DNA of 64,000 nucleotides from Labia minor (lineage: Eukaryota; Arthropoda; Insecta; Dermaptera; Spongiphoridae), in the NCBI GenBank assembly GCA_963082975.1, contig OY720344.1, forward strand, positions 95,423,228-95,487,227. Direction: 5' to 3'. The number at the start of each line of letters is the position of its first letter. Position 1 is the first letter of the stretch. Below are positions 11,488-23,345 of the stretch, piece by piece. A model generated the notes under the pieces. That model was not told the DNA's origin. It was given only the letters and a program-made list of their open reading frames with translations, and did no database searches. The translations under genes and the position numbers were made by a program.

Positions 11488-12340
11488 TAGGGCACAGATA
11501 TGTTCTAAAAATCGTGAAATTTTCAATTATAAATTGATATAAAAGCGACCCACTTATTTTATTTTAGAAAAGAACATCATATAATAAAACTTAGAAGACA
11601 CATCAAATTATATACGATTTATTTCTCAAAAAATAACTCAAATTAAATTTAAAATAAATTAAATAAAATAAATTATTCAATTAAATGCTAAATTGTTGTA
11701 GTTATATTCTTATTCTACAATAAATATACTTACATATATTGATTCATATTTAAGTATATATATTATATATAGATAAATGAATTGATAGATAAATAAAAAA
11801 AAAATTAATTATTTTAATCACAATAAATAATTAAATAATAATTAAACAAATAAATAAACTTTATTTCCAAATTATAAAAAAACTTAAAAATGGTTTACAG
11901 GAAAAGGTGTTATCGTGGGAACGTATCCTGTTTTCAATTTTCTCCAAATTTTTGTTATCAACATTTTCAATTTAGTCGTCATTTTATTTATTTATTTATA
12001 AGCTGATTCTAATTGAATCTAATATTGTTTTATAATAAATTACAATAATATTTAAGGAAACGAATATTAGAAAATTGTTATTAACTTCAGAGTTATCAAT
12101 TATTTAAAAAAAGGTTGTCAAAATAGATAGTGAAATGTGCAGATTTTCTTATGGACCAAAAAATTAAAAAAATCAGTTTAAATTGTCCATTCTGAGTATG
12201 ATTTTATAAAATTATTAGAAAAATACAAAATAATAATTAATATCTCTATATTATTTTTCTAAAATTTGTTTTTCTCATAAATTTAAGAAAAAACAATAAT
12301 GAAATAGATAAATAAGATAAGATAAAATCTAGAAAAATAA
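10801..12340. other. AT-rich stretch without recognised genes
   Basis: Low-complexity AT sequence, including a long (TA)n at 11454-11484. Nothing coding was recognised. Confidence 0.5.
11454..11484. repeat. (TA)n microsatellite
   Basis: An uninterrupted TA run of about 15 units. Confidence 0.95.
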
Positions 12341-12976
12341 GTTGACCTGTGGCCAGGTCCGAACCGACCGACGGTTTGAAGTAAATTAATTTCTAGCTAC
12401 AGAAACAATTTCAAATAATTTTAATATATCTATTAATGTAATAAAAAACAGATATGAATACATAAATAATAAATATAAACATTTTTAATTTTATTTTATT
12501 TATAATATATATGTAAGACCAGGCTGTGACGTCATGAATGGCTGGATGACGTCATATAATTTTAAATCAAGAAAAAACTAATAAATATGATTTTCCCGAG
12601 GATAAAACCAATACAAAGTGTATGATACGTGGTGATATATAAAAAAATCTCCTCATGTGAAATTTGGTGTGAAAATAACCCTTTCCTTCCTATCGTCGAT
12701 CGCTAATACTACCACTTCCGGTTTCCGGATTTGCACCAAAAGTTGATCAATTCATCCCACTGATGCATTAAGTAAATATACCAAATTTCATCAAAATCGG
12801 TTGAGCCGTTCAGGCTGTACACATCTCTACGGACGGACAGACGGACGGACAGACATCATGCTAAAAATACATTTTTCTGTTTAGAAAATGCATGATTCGT
12901 GGAGATATGTAAAAATCTCCACATGTGAAATTTGGTGTGAAAACAATACCTCCCTTACTATCGTCGGTCGGTAAAA
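12341..12976 (+). mobile_element. Family B element, copy 1 (mini-me/DINE-1-like)
   Basis: This is a non-autonomous element of about 636 bp. Near its left end is ACCGACCGACGG and at its right end CGTCGGTCGGT, i.e. subterminal inverted repeats. It contains the core CCAAATTTCATCAAAATCGG followed by TTGAGCCGTT and then a GGAC/AGAC (GTCY-type) microsatellite. This arrangement is typical of arthropod mini-me and DINE-1/Helentron-type elements. A block of about 60 bp, from ATCTCC(T/A)CATGTGAAATTTGG to TCGTCG, occurs twice in direct orientation. Two perfect CRE palindromes TGACGTCA lie at 12527 and 12547. Small open frames inside are incidental. Copies are also at 14775-15427 and 21990-22478. Confidence 0.75.
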
Positions 12977-13639
12977 GAGTAACGAACCTAACTATAATAG
13001 CGAATGGAACTTGGAAATTATTTAGATGTATAAGCAAACCCATTCCTACAAACGTTCCTATCCATTTCTTATATATATATATATGTGTTACTACTTATTT
13101 TAAATAATATCCCTGGTAACAATAGTAGGAATAAGTATATTTTAATTAATAAATTTCAAAAAAGTTTGAATTTGCATTAAATAGATATTTAATAAACCAT
13201 TCTATTGATAAAGAGTTCCAAAGTTTAGAATTAATACTATAATTTACTCTCTTTGGATCCATAAAAATATAATTTACTATAAGTCACACTACACTTATTA
13301 AATTTATTGGAAAATTGTTGAGTAAAATTTATGTAATGTTGAATGAAATTTTTAAAAAAAAATTTAAATTGGAAAAGTTACTCTTCTGAAAGAAGAAAAA
13401 TAGATTAATTCATTTTCATATATCAGTTAATTCTAAAAAACAGGAGATTCAGGGATCTTGATGGATGTTTTAACATAAACATTCTCATCAAAGAGGGAGA
13501 AAATTTAATAAAACTTCCTTCTCTCTTTAATAAATAAATCATTTCTCCCCTCATCTTATATTTATATACTTTTTTTTTAAATTGAAACTTTATTTTCCTG
13601 GTGTGGAGAGAGTGGATGTTTAAATGAAATGATGTTTAA
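12977..13639. other. AT-rich stretch without recognised genes
   Basis: AT-rich flank of the family B element with no supportable frame; a short (TA)n lies near 13071-13084. Confidence 0.5.
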
Positions 13640-13870
13640 ATGAAAGATAACTTTATTTAGCCAATGGCTTGATTTGAATAATGGCCGGAATCCAAGTCCT
13701 CGGATCGATTGTATACAGTGCCATGGTCACGGATATACTAGAATAGAAGGAAGGCTTACCGCCTCTAAATGTAAACTATTTATTCCTCGCCCACTGGGCC
13801 TTGTCCCTTTTCCTATTTATTCATCCCACGCCTAGCGACCTATTATCTCATTCACGCCTCTTTATTCCTT
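13640..13870. other. GC-richer island
   Basis: A block of about 230 bp with higher GC, including GCCATGGTCACGG and a T/C-rich half. A short minus-strand frame (MALYTIDPRTWIPAIIQIK) is present without homology or convincing splice sites. It is a candidate regulatory element. Confidence 0.2.
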
Positions 13871-14574
13871 TTTGTTTTTGAAGTTCTTTTACAAATAAAT
13901 TTGCACAATATTTATATATAAATGATGCTTAATTCTTAAACGTAACAATATTTTTTTTTATTTTGCCAGTTCAGTTAACACAACGCTTTTCTTAACAGCA
14001 TTAAGATAATATGAATCAAAATTAAAAAAAATAATTTTTAATACTTAATTAATTTCAAATGATTGACAGTTTTATGTTTTTATGGTATTAAAAATTAATT
14101 TCTCTGATGTTCTGTTTTTTCGGTCACTGTACATAGAATAATATTGATGAAAATATATTTAGATCAATAAAATTGGTTTAATCTGATACTAAAGTCAGGA
14201 AGAATCCCAATTTTTGAGTATTTTTATTTGTATACATAAAAGTAGAATAGTTATAGATCTGAAAGTCAAAAACTCGACTCAAATTAATTGGAATTTGATA
14301 TTTCGAAATAAATATGTTTGGGGTTTGTTATGAAACAGTAAAAACTTGAAATGGATTTTTTGAATTTTCAATAACATAAATATGAATTAACCAATAATGT
14401 AAGTTGGTTTTAGAGATTTTTAAGGACAAAAGAGAAGAGAATAAAAATATTAAAAATCTGGAGTGTCTCCACTCGGCTATTTCGCAAATTTGAATTGGAA
14501 TAATTAACATATATTATAATATATTTAAATTAAATTATAAATTAAAATTAATAAATAATATTTATTAAACCAGC

Positions 14575-14660
14575 GCGTTTTTGACTCTTTGTTGAAGGCA
14601 CCACGTCACGTGCAGGCGCGTGATTGCCAGTCAAGGTGTTAAAAAATTAATTCCGGTACT
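14575..14660. promoter_or_regulatory. GC-richer island with overlapping CACGTC/CACGTG
   Basis: CACGTCACGTG at 14602-14612 fuses two ACGTG cores within a small island that continues CAGGCGCGTGATTGCC. It is compatible with bHLH (Max/USF/CLOCK-type) or bZIP binding. Function is inferred. Confidence 0.25.
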
Positions 14661-14774
14661 TTCAGCGATTCAATCAAGCTGAAATTCTATTTATAGCAGT
14701 TTTATACAATTTTTAATCATGTGAAAACTATCAAACATATATTTTTATTTTCATGGTCAGTTTAGAGGAAATAA

Positions 14775-15427
14775 GTTGACCTGTGGCCAGGTCCGAACCG
14801 ACCGATGGTTTGAAGTAAATTAATTTCCAGCTACAGAAACAATTTCAAATAATTTTAATATATCTATTAATGTAATAAAAAATAGATATGGATACATAAA
14901 TAATAAATATAAACATTTTTAATTTTATTATATTTATAATATATATGTAGAACCAGGCTGTGACGTCATGAATGGCTGGATGACGTCATATAATTTTAAA
15001 TTAAGAAAAAAACTAATAAAGATGATTTTTCTCGAGAATAAAACCACCACAAAGTGCATGAGTCGTGGTGATATGTAAAAAATCTCCTCATGTTAAATTT
15101 GGTGTGAAAATAACCCTTCCCTTCCTATCGTCGATCGCTAATACTACCACTTCCGGTTTCCGGATTTGCACCAAAAGTTCATCAATTCATCCCACCGATG
15201 CATTAAGTAAATATACCAAATTTCATCGAAATCCGTTCAGCCGTTTAGGCTGTACACATCTATACGGACAGACAGACAGACGGACGGACGGACGGCCGGA
15301 CAGACATCATGCTAAAAATACTTTTTTCTGTTAAGAAAATGCATGATTCGTGGAGATATGTAAAAATCTCCACATGTGAAATTTGGTGTGAAAACAATAC
15401 CTCCCTTACTATCGTCGGTCGGTAAAA
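14775..15427 (+). mobile_element. Family B element, copy 2 (mini-me/DINE-1-like)
   Basis: About 653 bp, closely matching copy 1 along its full length. It has the same left end (GTTGACCTGTGGCC), two CRE palindromes at 14961 and 14981, the core CCAAATTTCATCGAAATCCG, a longer GACA/GACG run at 15269-15305 and the same right end CGTCGGTCGGTAAAA. The 89-codon open frame 15065-15334 is carried entirely by repeat sequence and is not a gene. Confidence 0.75.
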
Positions 15428-15750
15428 ATGAAAACGTGGTAGGTATGACTCTCTTCCGGTTGAGCTACATTTCTCAAAAGCTGATAGAAAACTACGAATT
15501 TGAATAATGCCCGTCTACCAAATTTCATTATTCTAGCTCAAACCGTTTTTACGTAATTTTTTCTTCATACACATATACACACAGACATTTTTCTCAACCT
15601 TAGTGAAAATGACTTAGGGACCTTCAAAACGTATAAAAACATCAAAATCTAGACATCGAAAATTTTCTGATCGCAATACTATCTCTGTCAAGATAGTAAA
15701 AAACTAGTTTCCTATTATATCCTGAAAAACTAGTTTCCTATTATATCTAT
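15428..15750 (+). repeat. TE-derived tail abutting family B copy 2, with a 26-bp direct duplication
   Basis: It starts directly after the family B right end. It carries a diverged relative of the mini-me core (CCAAATTTCATTATTCTAGC then CAAACCGTTTTT), an ACACA tract, and ends TCTGTCAAGATAGTAAAA. A 26-bp unit containing ACTAGTTTCCTATTATAT is then present twice in tandem (about 15699-15750). It is possibly another member of the element superfamily; the class is uncertain. Confidence 0.4.
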
Positions 15751-16074
15751 GATTTTGGTCAATATTGGGTGTTAACAACATACATGAAATAGCTTTATAC
15801 CCTTATATTTTATACAATCTAAAAATGCCACTAACTTTATAGTGGTTTTATTATTACTTACAAAATCGTAAAATTCATAAAAAAGATTTTTTTTCTTTAC
15901 CTTACCTTATGTGATTATATTATAACAGGGATAAATAAAATAACTGCTTACAAAAATATCGTTATATATATATTTTTTTTGCATAAAATTTATTTTTTTC
16001 TTTTCAAACCGCGGTTGAAATAAACATGTTTTTTGGTCAATTATTTATTGGTCGTTACATTTCATAGAGTGTGG

Positions 16075-16160
16075 TGTTTGCGCGCCTTTTATATTGGCCA
16101 CCTGTCAAAATTAAAACGACATACACCTGGACAGAAAATGAATAGACGGGCCCACTCATT
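16075..16160. promoter_or_regulatory. GC-richer island with two CACCTG E-boxes
   Basis: CACCTG occurs at 16099-16104 and 16124-16129, exactly 25 bp apart, in a small island with GCGCGCC upstream and GGGCCC downstream. It resembles the larger E-box cluster at 7874-7980. The regulatory role is inferred. Confidence 0.3.
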
Positions 16161-16411
16161 TCGTCTTTTCTTTTCATTGATCGAATAAAGGAGAGGAACG
16201 TCTAATATATTTAGTTTTAAACCAACTAACCACAAAAGTAGAATAGTAAAAATCCATGAATAAATTATTATCAAGGCCCTGACATATCATTTTTCAATAT
16301 AACAATAAGCATGAATATTTATCATTAATTGATTATCAATTTATGTATAATAAGTTTTTTTTAAAAAAAAAGAATACAAGCAACATTTGGAAATTCTTTT
16401 TAGTTTAATTT

Positions 16412-16566
16412 TTTATTCAACTTAATGATCATTTCGATAATTAGGTCATCATCAGAAGGTTGTACTATATACAGTATATACATTATAGTATATAGTAGAA
16501 TACTATATACAGTATAGTACATGATGATGACGTAACTGTCGAAATCATCTTTAAGTTGAATAAACC
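16412..16566. mobile_element. Small foldback element
   Basis: The left arm TTTATTCAACTTAATGATCA and the following TTTCGATAATTAGGTCATCA are mirrored by the right arm, which ends TTAAGTTGAATAAA. The arms are about 60 bp with scattered mismatches and meet at TACTATATACAGTATA-like palindromic DNA. It has no coding capacity and is probably a MITE or palindromic insertion. Confidence 0.6.
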
Positions 16567-17102
16567 TTGAAACATAAAACCGTGAGTTTTTAATACTTAC
16601 CTTTAATTTTTTTAATTTTATTTTTAATTTTCATTCCATTTATTAATACTTTTAGTAAATTGTTATAAAAAAAATTTTCAGGTTAAATTCCCAATAGCTA
16701 CAATGTTTGAACGAAAGCTGTCACTCCAATATCTAAATCTAATATAAGCACAAAATAAATAATTATACATTCTCTGTGTACAACAACTTTACAATAATTG
16801 AATCGATAGTACATATATATCAATTTAGTTGTTTGTTACTAAGAATATATCTTATATTTATATCATATTATTATCCTTAAATCAGCATTCCTTTTAGGGG
16901 AAGTTCACCCATTCAAAATGTTTGTTTACCATAAGATGAATTATCGACTCTAATTTTCACCCTCGTAACATTTTATAATTTTATCGAAAACACCGTACCC
17001 TTATAATATACAAATAATTGATTTTTACAGTAGAAAGTCAAGAAATTCAAGTAATTTCAAAATTATGAATGACCAATAGGTATCTGATTATGTAAATAAA
17101 TA

Positions 17103-17140
17103 TAAACAATACCTTCCCTTCCTATCGTCGGTCGGTAAAA
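17103..17140 (+). mobile_element. Family B right-terminus fragment
   Basis: Only the last 38 bp of family B are present (AACAATACCTTCCCTTCCTA, then TCGTCGGTCGGTAAAA). No core is seen to the left, so this is a truncated or abortive copy. Confidence 0.65.
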
Positions 17141-17249
17141 AAAACTTAACAATTTTGTTTCTCTTTATCAAACCATCTAAAATTCCAAACCTAATACCAA
17201 AGGACCTATAAAACAATAAACCTGTTGTTCAGTGATTATTTTTCATACC

Positions 17250-17420
17250 GTCCAAAAGACACGAAAACACGTTCAGCCCAAAGGCTTCTGGAGTTGAGCG
17301 TTAAATGAAATCACGCACGTATTTGGTCAATGATATATATACTCTATAATGAGTATGCTGACATGTGTTAATTAATAGCCAACTACCCTACCCCATAGCT
17401 CGTTCCGGTATTTTATTTCA
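17250..17420. other. GC-richer island
   Basis: A moderately GC-richer patch with ACACGTTCAGCCCAAAGG and TGACATGTG. No frame or clear binding-site cluster; candidate regulatory DNA only. Confidence 0.15.
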
Positions 17421-17580
17421 AGAAATCTTTCATCGTCCTCAATTCTATTTAATTTATTATAATATTCCAACGTTGAAAAATTATTTTCAAAATAATTATG
17501 AATGAAAATAGTAGTAGTATACTACTAGGAAAAAAATAATAGGAATTATATTTATATGCTAACTTATATATCAAAATCTA

Positions 17581-17655
17581 GTGTCACGCGGTTTTAGAAC
17601 ACGAACACCTCCAAAAGGGCTAAACAGATTTTAATGAAATTTTGAATGACTATTT
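17581..17655 (-). mobile_element. Mini-me core fragment, reverse orientation
   Basis: The reverse complement reads CAAAATTTCATTAAAATCTG followed by TTTAGCCC, a diverged copy of the mini-me core seen in family B. It is flanked by GTGTCACGCGGTTTTAGAAC. It is a decayed TE fragment. Confidence 0.45.
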
Positions 17656-19044
17656 GATTGGTATGAGAATAGAATATAAGCTATGAATTTTATCAAAATC
17701 TAATCAAAAAACCCAGAAAATTATTTTTTTTTTTAAATTTATGTCAAGCTTAACACAACTTTACGGTATCTATCGAAACTCAATCACGTGGAGGTTACTC
17801 TTGGAATATTTACAAACATTCCTATATAAATATAATATATAATTCCTGGTACACAAAGTAATATATAAAGTATTCATAAAAAAGATTTAGAATTTAAAAA
17901 ATATACTTAACTTTATATTTCATGATTTGGAGAATGAAATTATATTGTTTTTTCAATTCTTTATGAATATGCTGGAATGTCTTGATATTTTCTAAATTAA
18001 TAGGATATTCCGATTATTATAATGAATATATTTGCAGATATTTCTAGTCAAATACAGTAATTATTCATATTGTTTTCCAAAATTATATTACGAATCCACT
18101 TAAACATTTTGATTAGATATTCTTGCATATTTATTTACATATATTAATTAATTTGATTAATTACTAAAAAAAATTAAAAATGATTTTCTCAAAAATAAAA
18201 CCTTCATATTTATTCATTTTCAACAAATATTGATTAAAGTTAAAATTAAATTCTATTATATTTTGAAGTAACAAAAGACATACCTTAGTACTGAAAGTTT
18301 ATCCTTTAAAACTCTCTCTCTCTATTTTAGTTTAGAAATAAAAAAATAATTAATTAATTTGTGTTTTTTCATAATTAGGATATTTATTAGATTTAAATTA
18401 ATTGCATTTAAAATTAATTGTATATTGAAATTTTAATTTAACTAAAAAAATAATAAATCAATTAAAATATTTTTTTCAAACCAATTCAATTAAGTAATTA
18501 ATTAATAAAGTAAACTTTTTTCCTACTTAGACAACTTATATCTCGGTATAAAATAACGTTATGATCTTCTTATACTATAATAGGGTAATAGATTAAAAAA
18601 TTAATGAGAATGATACAAATTAAAAAAGACCATTTGTATTTTTGTTTTAATAACTTTTAAAGATTTTCAAAATTAATAAATAATAAATTTAAATAAGAAA
18701 ATTGACATTTAAATACTTGTTTTAAAAAAATACTTTTTTGGGGGGTTTATACTTATTCTTTAGAAAAATATTTTAAAAGAAGCTTAAAGAGAAGGTAAGA
18801 AGAAGAATATGCATGAGATCCATTAAAATGGTAATCACAATCAATTTAAGTACATATAATCTTTGATAATACTTAGAATAAAATGTTAATAAATCATTTA
18901 CAATAATAAATATATATAGAAAAAAATATAGGTGTGGGATCTCATCACATTTTCATCATAACAAAATAATATTTTACAATGTTTATTATTATTATCATCA
19001 TCATATTATTATCCAGAAGATTTGAGAATTGGAATATACCATGA
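17656..19044. other. AT-rich stretch without recognised genes
   Basis: Very AT-rich low-complexity sequence with TTAATTAA runs; nothing was recognised. Confidence 0.5.
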
Positions 19045-19263
19045 ACAGAAAAAAAAGTTAATCCTTTCGCATGGGTGTCGTTTGACAGGAAACAGAATGC
19101 GCCGATTCTCCCCGCAAAAGGATTTGTAGAAATTACGACCGGTGATTCATTCATCTTCGACAGATTCGATTCCCTTTCGAATGGAGATATAAGCTGGATA
19201 ATAAAATTTAGCATTCAATGTTCTCAAGCAGACAACACATTTAAACATAAAACTGATAGATAA
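19045..19263 (+). CDS. Possible exon or ORF of unknown function
   Basis: A plus-strand frame is open from 19045 to a TAA at 19261. Its central part is GC-richer and protein-like (KQNAPILPAKGFVEITTGDS, then FIFDRFDSL). There is no ATG at its start, so it would have to be an internal or terminal exon; no strong acceptor was found. The opposite strand is also open (18945-19214), which weakens the case. No homology was recognised. It may instead be a conserved regulatory island. Confidence 0.15.
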   Translation, partial: TEKKVNPFAWVSFDRKQNAPILPAKGFVEITTGDSFIFDRFDSLSNGDISWIIKFSIQCSQADNTFKHKTDR

Positions 19264-19470
19264 ATTTCTTTAATGGATAAATCATGGCATTATATTACTT
19301 ATTGTCTCTTATATTATATATATACATGTATTAAACAATTATTGGAAATTTTATTTTGATCCTATTAAAATTTTTCGATACATTATTCGCTAGACAGAAC
19401 TTCAACCGTTTAATTAAGTAATTAAAATGAGAAGAAAAAAATTCTTAAACTTAATTTTATAAAAAAAAAT

Positions 19471-19606
19471 GTACAGCCATGTACAGTATAGTACAGAAAC
19501 ATATATTAGATAGCAATTGAAAGTTTACTTAATTTTATGAATAATGTACAGTCATGTACAGTATAGTACAGAAATCTTTATTAGATAGCAATCCAAAGTT
19601 TTTTTT
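19471..19606 (+). repeat. Tandem duplication, 75-bp period
   Basis: Two units start GTACAG(C/T)CATGTACAGTAT at 19471 and 19546. They share AGTACAGAAA and TTAGATAGCAAT and differ by point changes. The core ACAGTATAGTACA also occurs in the foldback element near 16509. Confidence 0.75.
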
Positions 19607-20039
19607 CCAGAAGAATTGTCAGAAATTTATTATATTACTTTGATAAAGATCTAATTAATTTCTTCAATATATAAAATAAAATGTATTTTTCCTTCGTTTG
19701 AACATCAATTATTTATCTAATAATTTCTTGCTTTTTTAGTTATCTTGAGTTAAAATTATGTCCTAAATAAATAACCATTATAGTTTTGATAACATTTTAA
19801 TAGAAAATAAAATAGGTTGAAGTGAATTTCAATCGAGTTGGATAAAACATGTTCCGATAGGTTAATAACTATTGTATTTATTAACCAGATACAATATTAA
19901 ATATTTTGTTACCATCGGCAACTGACAAATTTGGTATGATTTGAGGGCGTAGGGGGAAGGGGGTGTGGCTATTGGACGAGAGATATCGATTTAAATGTCC
20001 ACTGAACGAATATTTTATTGCTTGTCGACTAAACCCTTC

Positions 20040-20300
20040 ATTCAGTTGTCTTTTGTTAAAAAAGTGCACGAGTCAACCCCCACCCCAGCCTCCACAACTG
20101 TTGCCTGATAAATGCATGTCCGATGACTCAATGCCATGCATCTACTTTTCCCTTGGAAGGGTGAGAAGGAAAGGGTTGGTGCGATGTCCTGGGTACCGTG
20201 ATCGCCCATTTCAAACATCCCACGAGCATTACAGTCCCGCCGTTCCCAAGCTTGGGTTGCATTACGTGTTAGAATCGAGTCATCAAAACAATCAACCAAT
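20040..20300. promoter_or_regulatory. GC-rich island with AP-1 and homeodomain-like sites
   Basis: About 260 bp GC-richer than the flanks. It holds GATGACTCA (AP-1 type), two ATGCATG-like palindromes, AAGCTTGGG, and at its right end AATCAACCAATCAATCATTGG, a run of homeodomain/PBX-like and CCAAT motifs. Open frames overlap on both strands (19963-20367 plus, 20042-20299 minus) but none resembles a known protein. It is probably regulatory. Confidence 0.3.
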
Positions 20301-21065
20301 CAATCATTGGTCGACCATTCTATTTAAAAAAACAAATTACTATCCATATTGCGAATTACAAAATTAAATTGAAAAATAATATGTTTGGTTCATGGTTTTA
20401 TTTTTTATTAAAATACCTAATTTTCTTTCTAATTATAAAATCTTTCATAATCCGTTGAATCTATTTTTGTCTAATTAAGTAAGAATATTGACTAGTCATA
20501 ATTAATTTAAGGTAATTAATAAAATTATTAAACAAAAAGAGCAGGTCTTAAGTAAATATATTCTCATAATATTGGGAATTTCTTGAAATAATGTCTATGA
20601 GATAACAACTTAAGTTTTCGAATTAAAAATATAAATTATAGTATATTAATACAAAATTAAAAAAATCAGAACTTATGGAAAATGAAACGGTTTATTTTTT
20701 TCTTCATTTACTTCAACTATTCTTTTATCATTTACCACTGGCTTAAACTAAAATTTGTATTTTTCAACTATTTAAACGAATAATTTGATCGAAATAGTAA
20801 ATATAATATGTAAAGTAAGAAAACTATTGTAAGAAATTGCATTTCTTTTAAAGAAACGATGTACAGCCATTTTTATTACCCTGTTTCTGCTCCATATCTG
20901 AAATGTGTACAGGAACATGAGAGAGAGAATGTTTTAACCTTGTTTAAACTGGTTACGATCATTTATATTTATAATTAATTCTATAAATGACAAATAAAAT
21001 AATGTTACTTAAAATTTAAATAAACAAGAAATTAAGATATAAATTAAACAAAACTCAGTGATTAT

Positions 21066-21262
21066 ATGGAATTCGAAAGTTCTTGGGCACAGCAACCACA
21101 TTTCTCCAAATATCCCTATCCTGAGCCACTCCCATCCAACATCTATTCTCTCCTAAGTTCTCTCCCTACATTATCTGCCTGGTCTTCCAACCAATCGCTT
21201 CCCAATTGGTATCGCAATAAATAGACTTTTTGACCTCTCCCATTCTTGCCGCAAACAAAATC
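21066..21262 (-). mobile_element. LINE 3' end fragment
   Basis: On the minus strand, with frameshifts, this reads IPIGKRLVGRPG..NVGREL and then ..VAQDRDIWRNV..KNF. This is the degenerate C-terminal tail of a non-LTR retrotransposon ORF2. It matches the better-kept copy at 32082-32304. It is a broken pseudogene with no reverse transcriptase domain left. Confidence 0.55.
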
Positions 21263-21529
21263 TATTTTTATAAATCATATATACATATATATATATCCCA
21301 TCTCTCATATTTTATATATGATTTATATAAAATAAATGTTCGACTTTTTATTTAAAAATAAAATGTAAATCCTCTAGTTATACTTAAATTCATCATTTAA
21401 GCGCCTGATTCATTCATGCAAATTAATTTCAATCATAACAAATAAAATATTTAGTGATGTGAAATTAAAAGATTATATTGTACAAAGGATAATCTTGATA
21501 AGTGAGATAAGTTTTTTTTGTTAGAATCA

Positions 21530-21700
21530 TTGAAGCGACTAGCAATGGATTTGTGCATTGGAGTGCATCGTGAATGCATTAAACATGCAACTGTTCTTCG
21601 CTATAAAATGTAGATTTTATGCATTGATCCCCTGCAGCCGGCACCCAACCTCCAACCAGGATAGCCAGTTTTGTTCTTTGTTACATAATAGAAAAGGTGG
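21530..21700. promoter_or_regulatory. GC-richer island rich in TGCAT motifs
   Basis: Five TGCA(T/A) motifs cluster at 21556-21645, including GTGCATTGGAGTGCATCGTG and ATGCATTAAACATGCAAC, reminiscent of POU/octamer half-sites. It is followed by a C-rich patch (CTGCAGCCGGCACCCAACC). No frame. Candidate enhancer. Confidence 0.25.
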
Positions 21701-21989
21701 GGGAGGAGGGAGATTCGATTTGATTAATTAATTAATCAAAAGAAGAATGATTCATTCGTTTTGCTCTTCAAAGAGGATATTAATGCGCTTTTATTATTGT
21801 TCTAAACAGTTTCCCTTTGCATTTGGAGGGTTGATGGGACTAAAAATGAGGAATGAATGGAGGAAAAGAATATTGTTATATATTAAAATCCTTTCAAATT
21901 AATAATAATCAATAGAAACGTAAGTAAGTAATTTACTGATTAAATTAAAAGATTTAAAATCAACATGAGAATAAGTTTTAAGATAGAAA

Positions 21990-22478
21990 AATATGAGCTG
22001 TAACCAGACTCAGAACCGACCGACGATTTGAAATAAATTAATTTCTAAACAACATTATCCATATATATAAAAATATTTTTAAAACTTGAATTAATATGAC
22101 TAAATTATATTATCTTAGTTTTTATTTTTAGATTAATTACTCAATTATTAATTACTACTATATTTTAAGTGAAATATTAAGGGACAATGAATATAAAATT
22201 AATACTTTGTAAACTACCGCTACCGGTTTCCGGATATATACCAAAAGTTGATGAATTCATGCTACTGATGCATTAAGTAAATATACCAAATTTTATCAAA
22301 ATCCGTTGAACCGTTCAATACGGACACAGTCGGACGGACGGTCAGACGGACATACATCATGCTAAAAATATTTTTTTCAGTTAACAAAATGCATGATTCG
22401 TGGAGATATGTAAAAATCTCCACATGTGAAATTTGGTGTGAAAACAATACCTTCCCTTACTAACGTCGGTCGGTAAAA
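21990..22478 (+). mobile_element. Family B element, copy 3 (internally deleted)
   Basis: It retains a diverged left end (AGAACCGACCGACGATTTG), the core CCAAATTTTATCAAAATCCG, a short GGAC/AGAC run and the right end. It lacks the CRE pair and about 150 bp of the interior found in the other copies. Confidence 0.7.
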
Positions 22479-23310
22479 ATTGAAATAATTTTTTATTCGA
22501 GTTTAATGAGATTAAGATTAACTTAGGTGGAAAAATTCAGTCGACTAAATCTCCTGATTCTTGCACAATAATAATATTATATTTATATTATATTTAGTTT
22601 AAATAATTAGGCTTTAAAAAACAAACACAGTAATACTCTTTCATTCATTTCTAATTTCATGTTAAATAAATTCTGACACCATTTTTTTTTCATTTACGAA
22701 ACAAATATACTAATTTAACAAATATCAAAAAAATAATATTCCCTAGTAAAATAATTATTACATTATGGTATATTTGAATCTTTATTAATACGTTACGAGT
22801 TCAAAAAATTAACTAATTTATTCCTGTCTGTTCCCATTAGATTTTGATTGAAAGCTATTTTTTATTGTTTTTAATTAAAGTTCAACCATCATCATCATCA
22901 ATATTGTTAAGTGGTTGCATAAAATGAGAGATAAAAATTAAAATAAATAAATAATGATTATTCTATAAAAAAAAGCAATCATAGGTGGTCTTTTGCATAA
23001 ATATTACTTGGTTTTTAATTAACATTTGTGCAATTAAAAAAATAAATAAATAAATGCATTTTATATAAATAAAAATATCCTGGCTGTGAAAAAAGTGACG
23101 TGTACTATGTAATTTATAATAAAAATTTATGGTTTATTCACAATATGAAAACAAAGAGGAAAAATTATAAATGAACATTAAATTAAGGAAAGATTTATTA
23201 AACAGATGGTAATAATTATTTTATCAGTTTTAATAAAATGGTATCTTCTATTCACCACCTGTCAAAGAAGATATTTTCACACTATATTATCAAAATTTCT
23301 TAATAAAACA

Positions 23311-23345
<35 letters not shown>

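Noticed and set aside
12861-13107. 60-codon frames on both strands
   Set aside because: They are carried mostly by the right end of family B copy 1, with TA-repeat tails.
15065-15334. 89-codon plus-strand open frame
   Set aside because: It lies wholly within a family B repeat copy and translates the core and (GTCY)n microsatellite; not a gene.
16583-16592. Second AAG|GTAAGT site on the minus strand as a recursive splice site
   Set aside because: The sequence before it is purine-rich (AAAATTAAAG) and has no pyrimidine tract.
19963-20367. 134-codon plus frame, the longest in the window
   Set aside because: The opposite strand is also open, the N and C termini are AT-driven, and no domain or splice context is seen; treated as a regulatory island instead.
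22262-22447. 61-codon minus frame
   Set aside because: It lies inside family B copy 3 and is repeat sequence.
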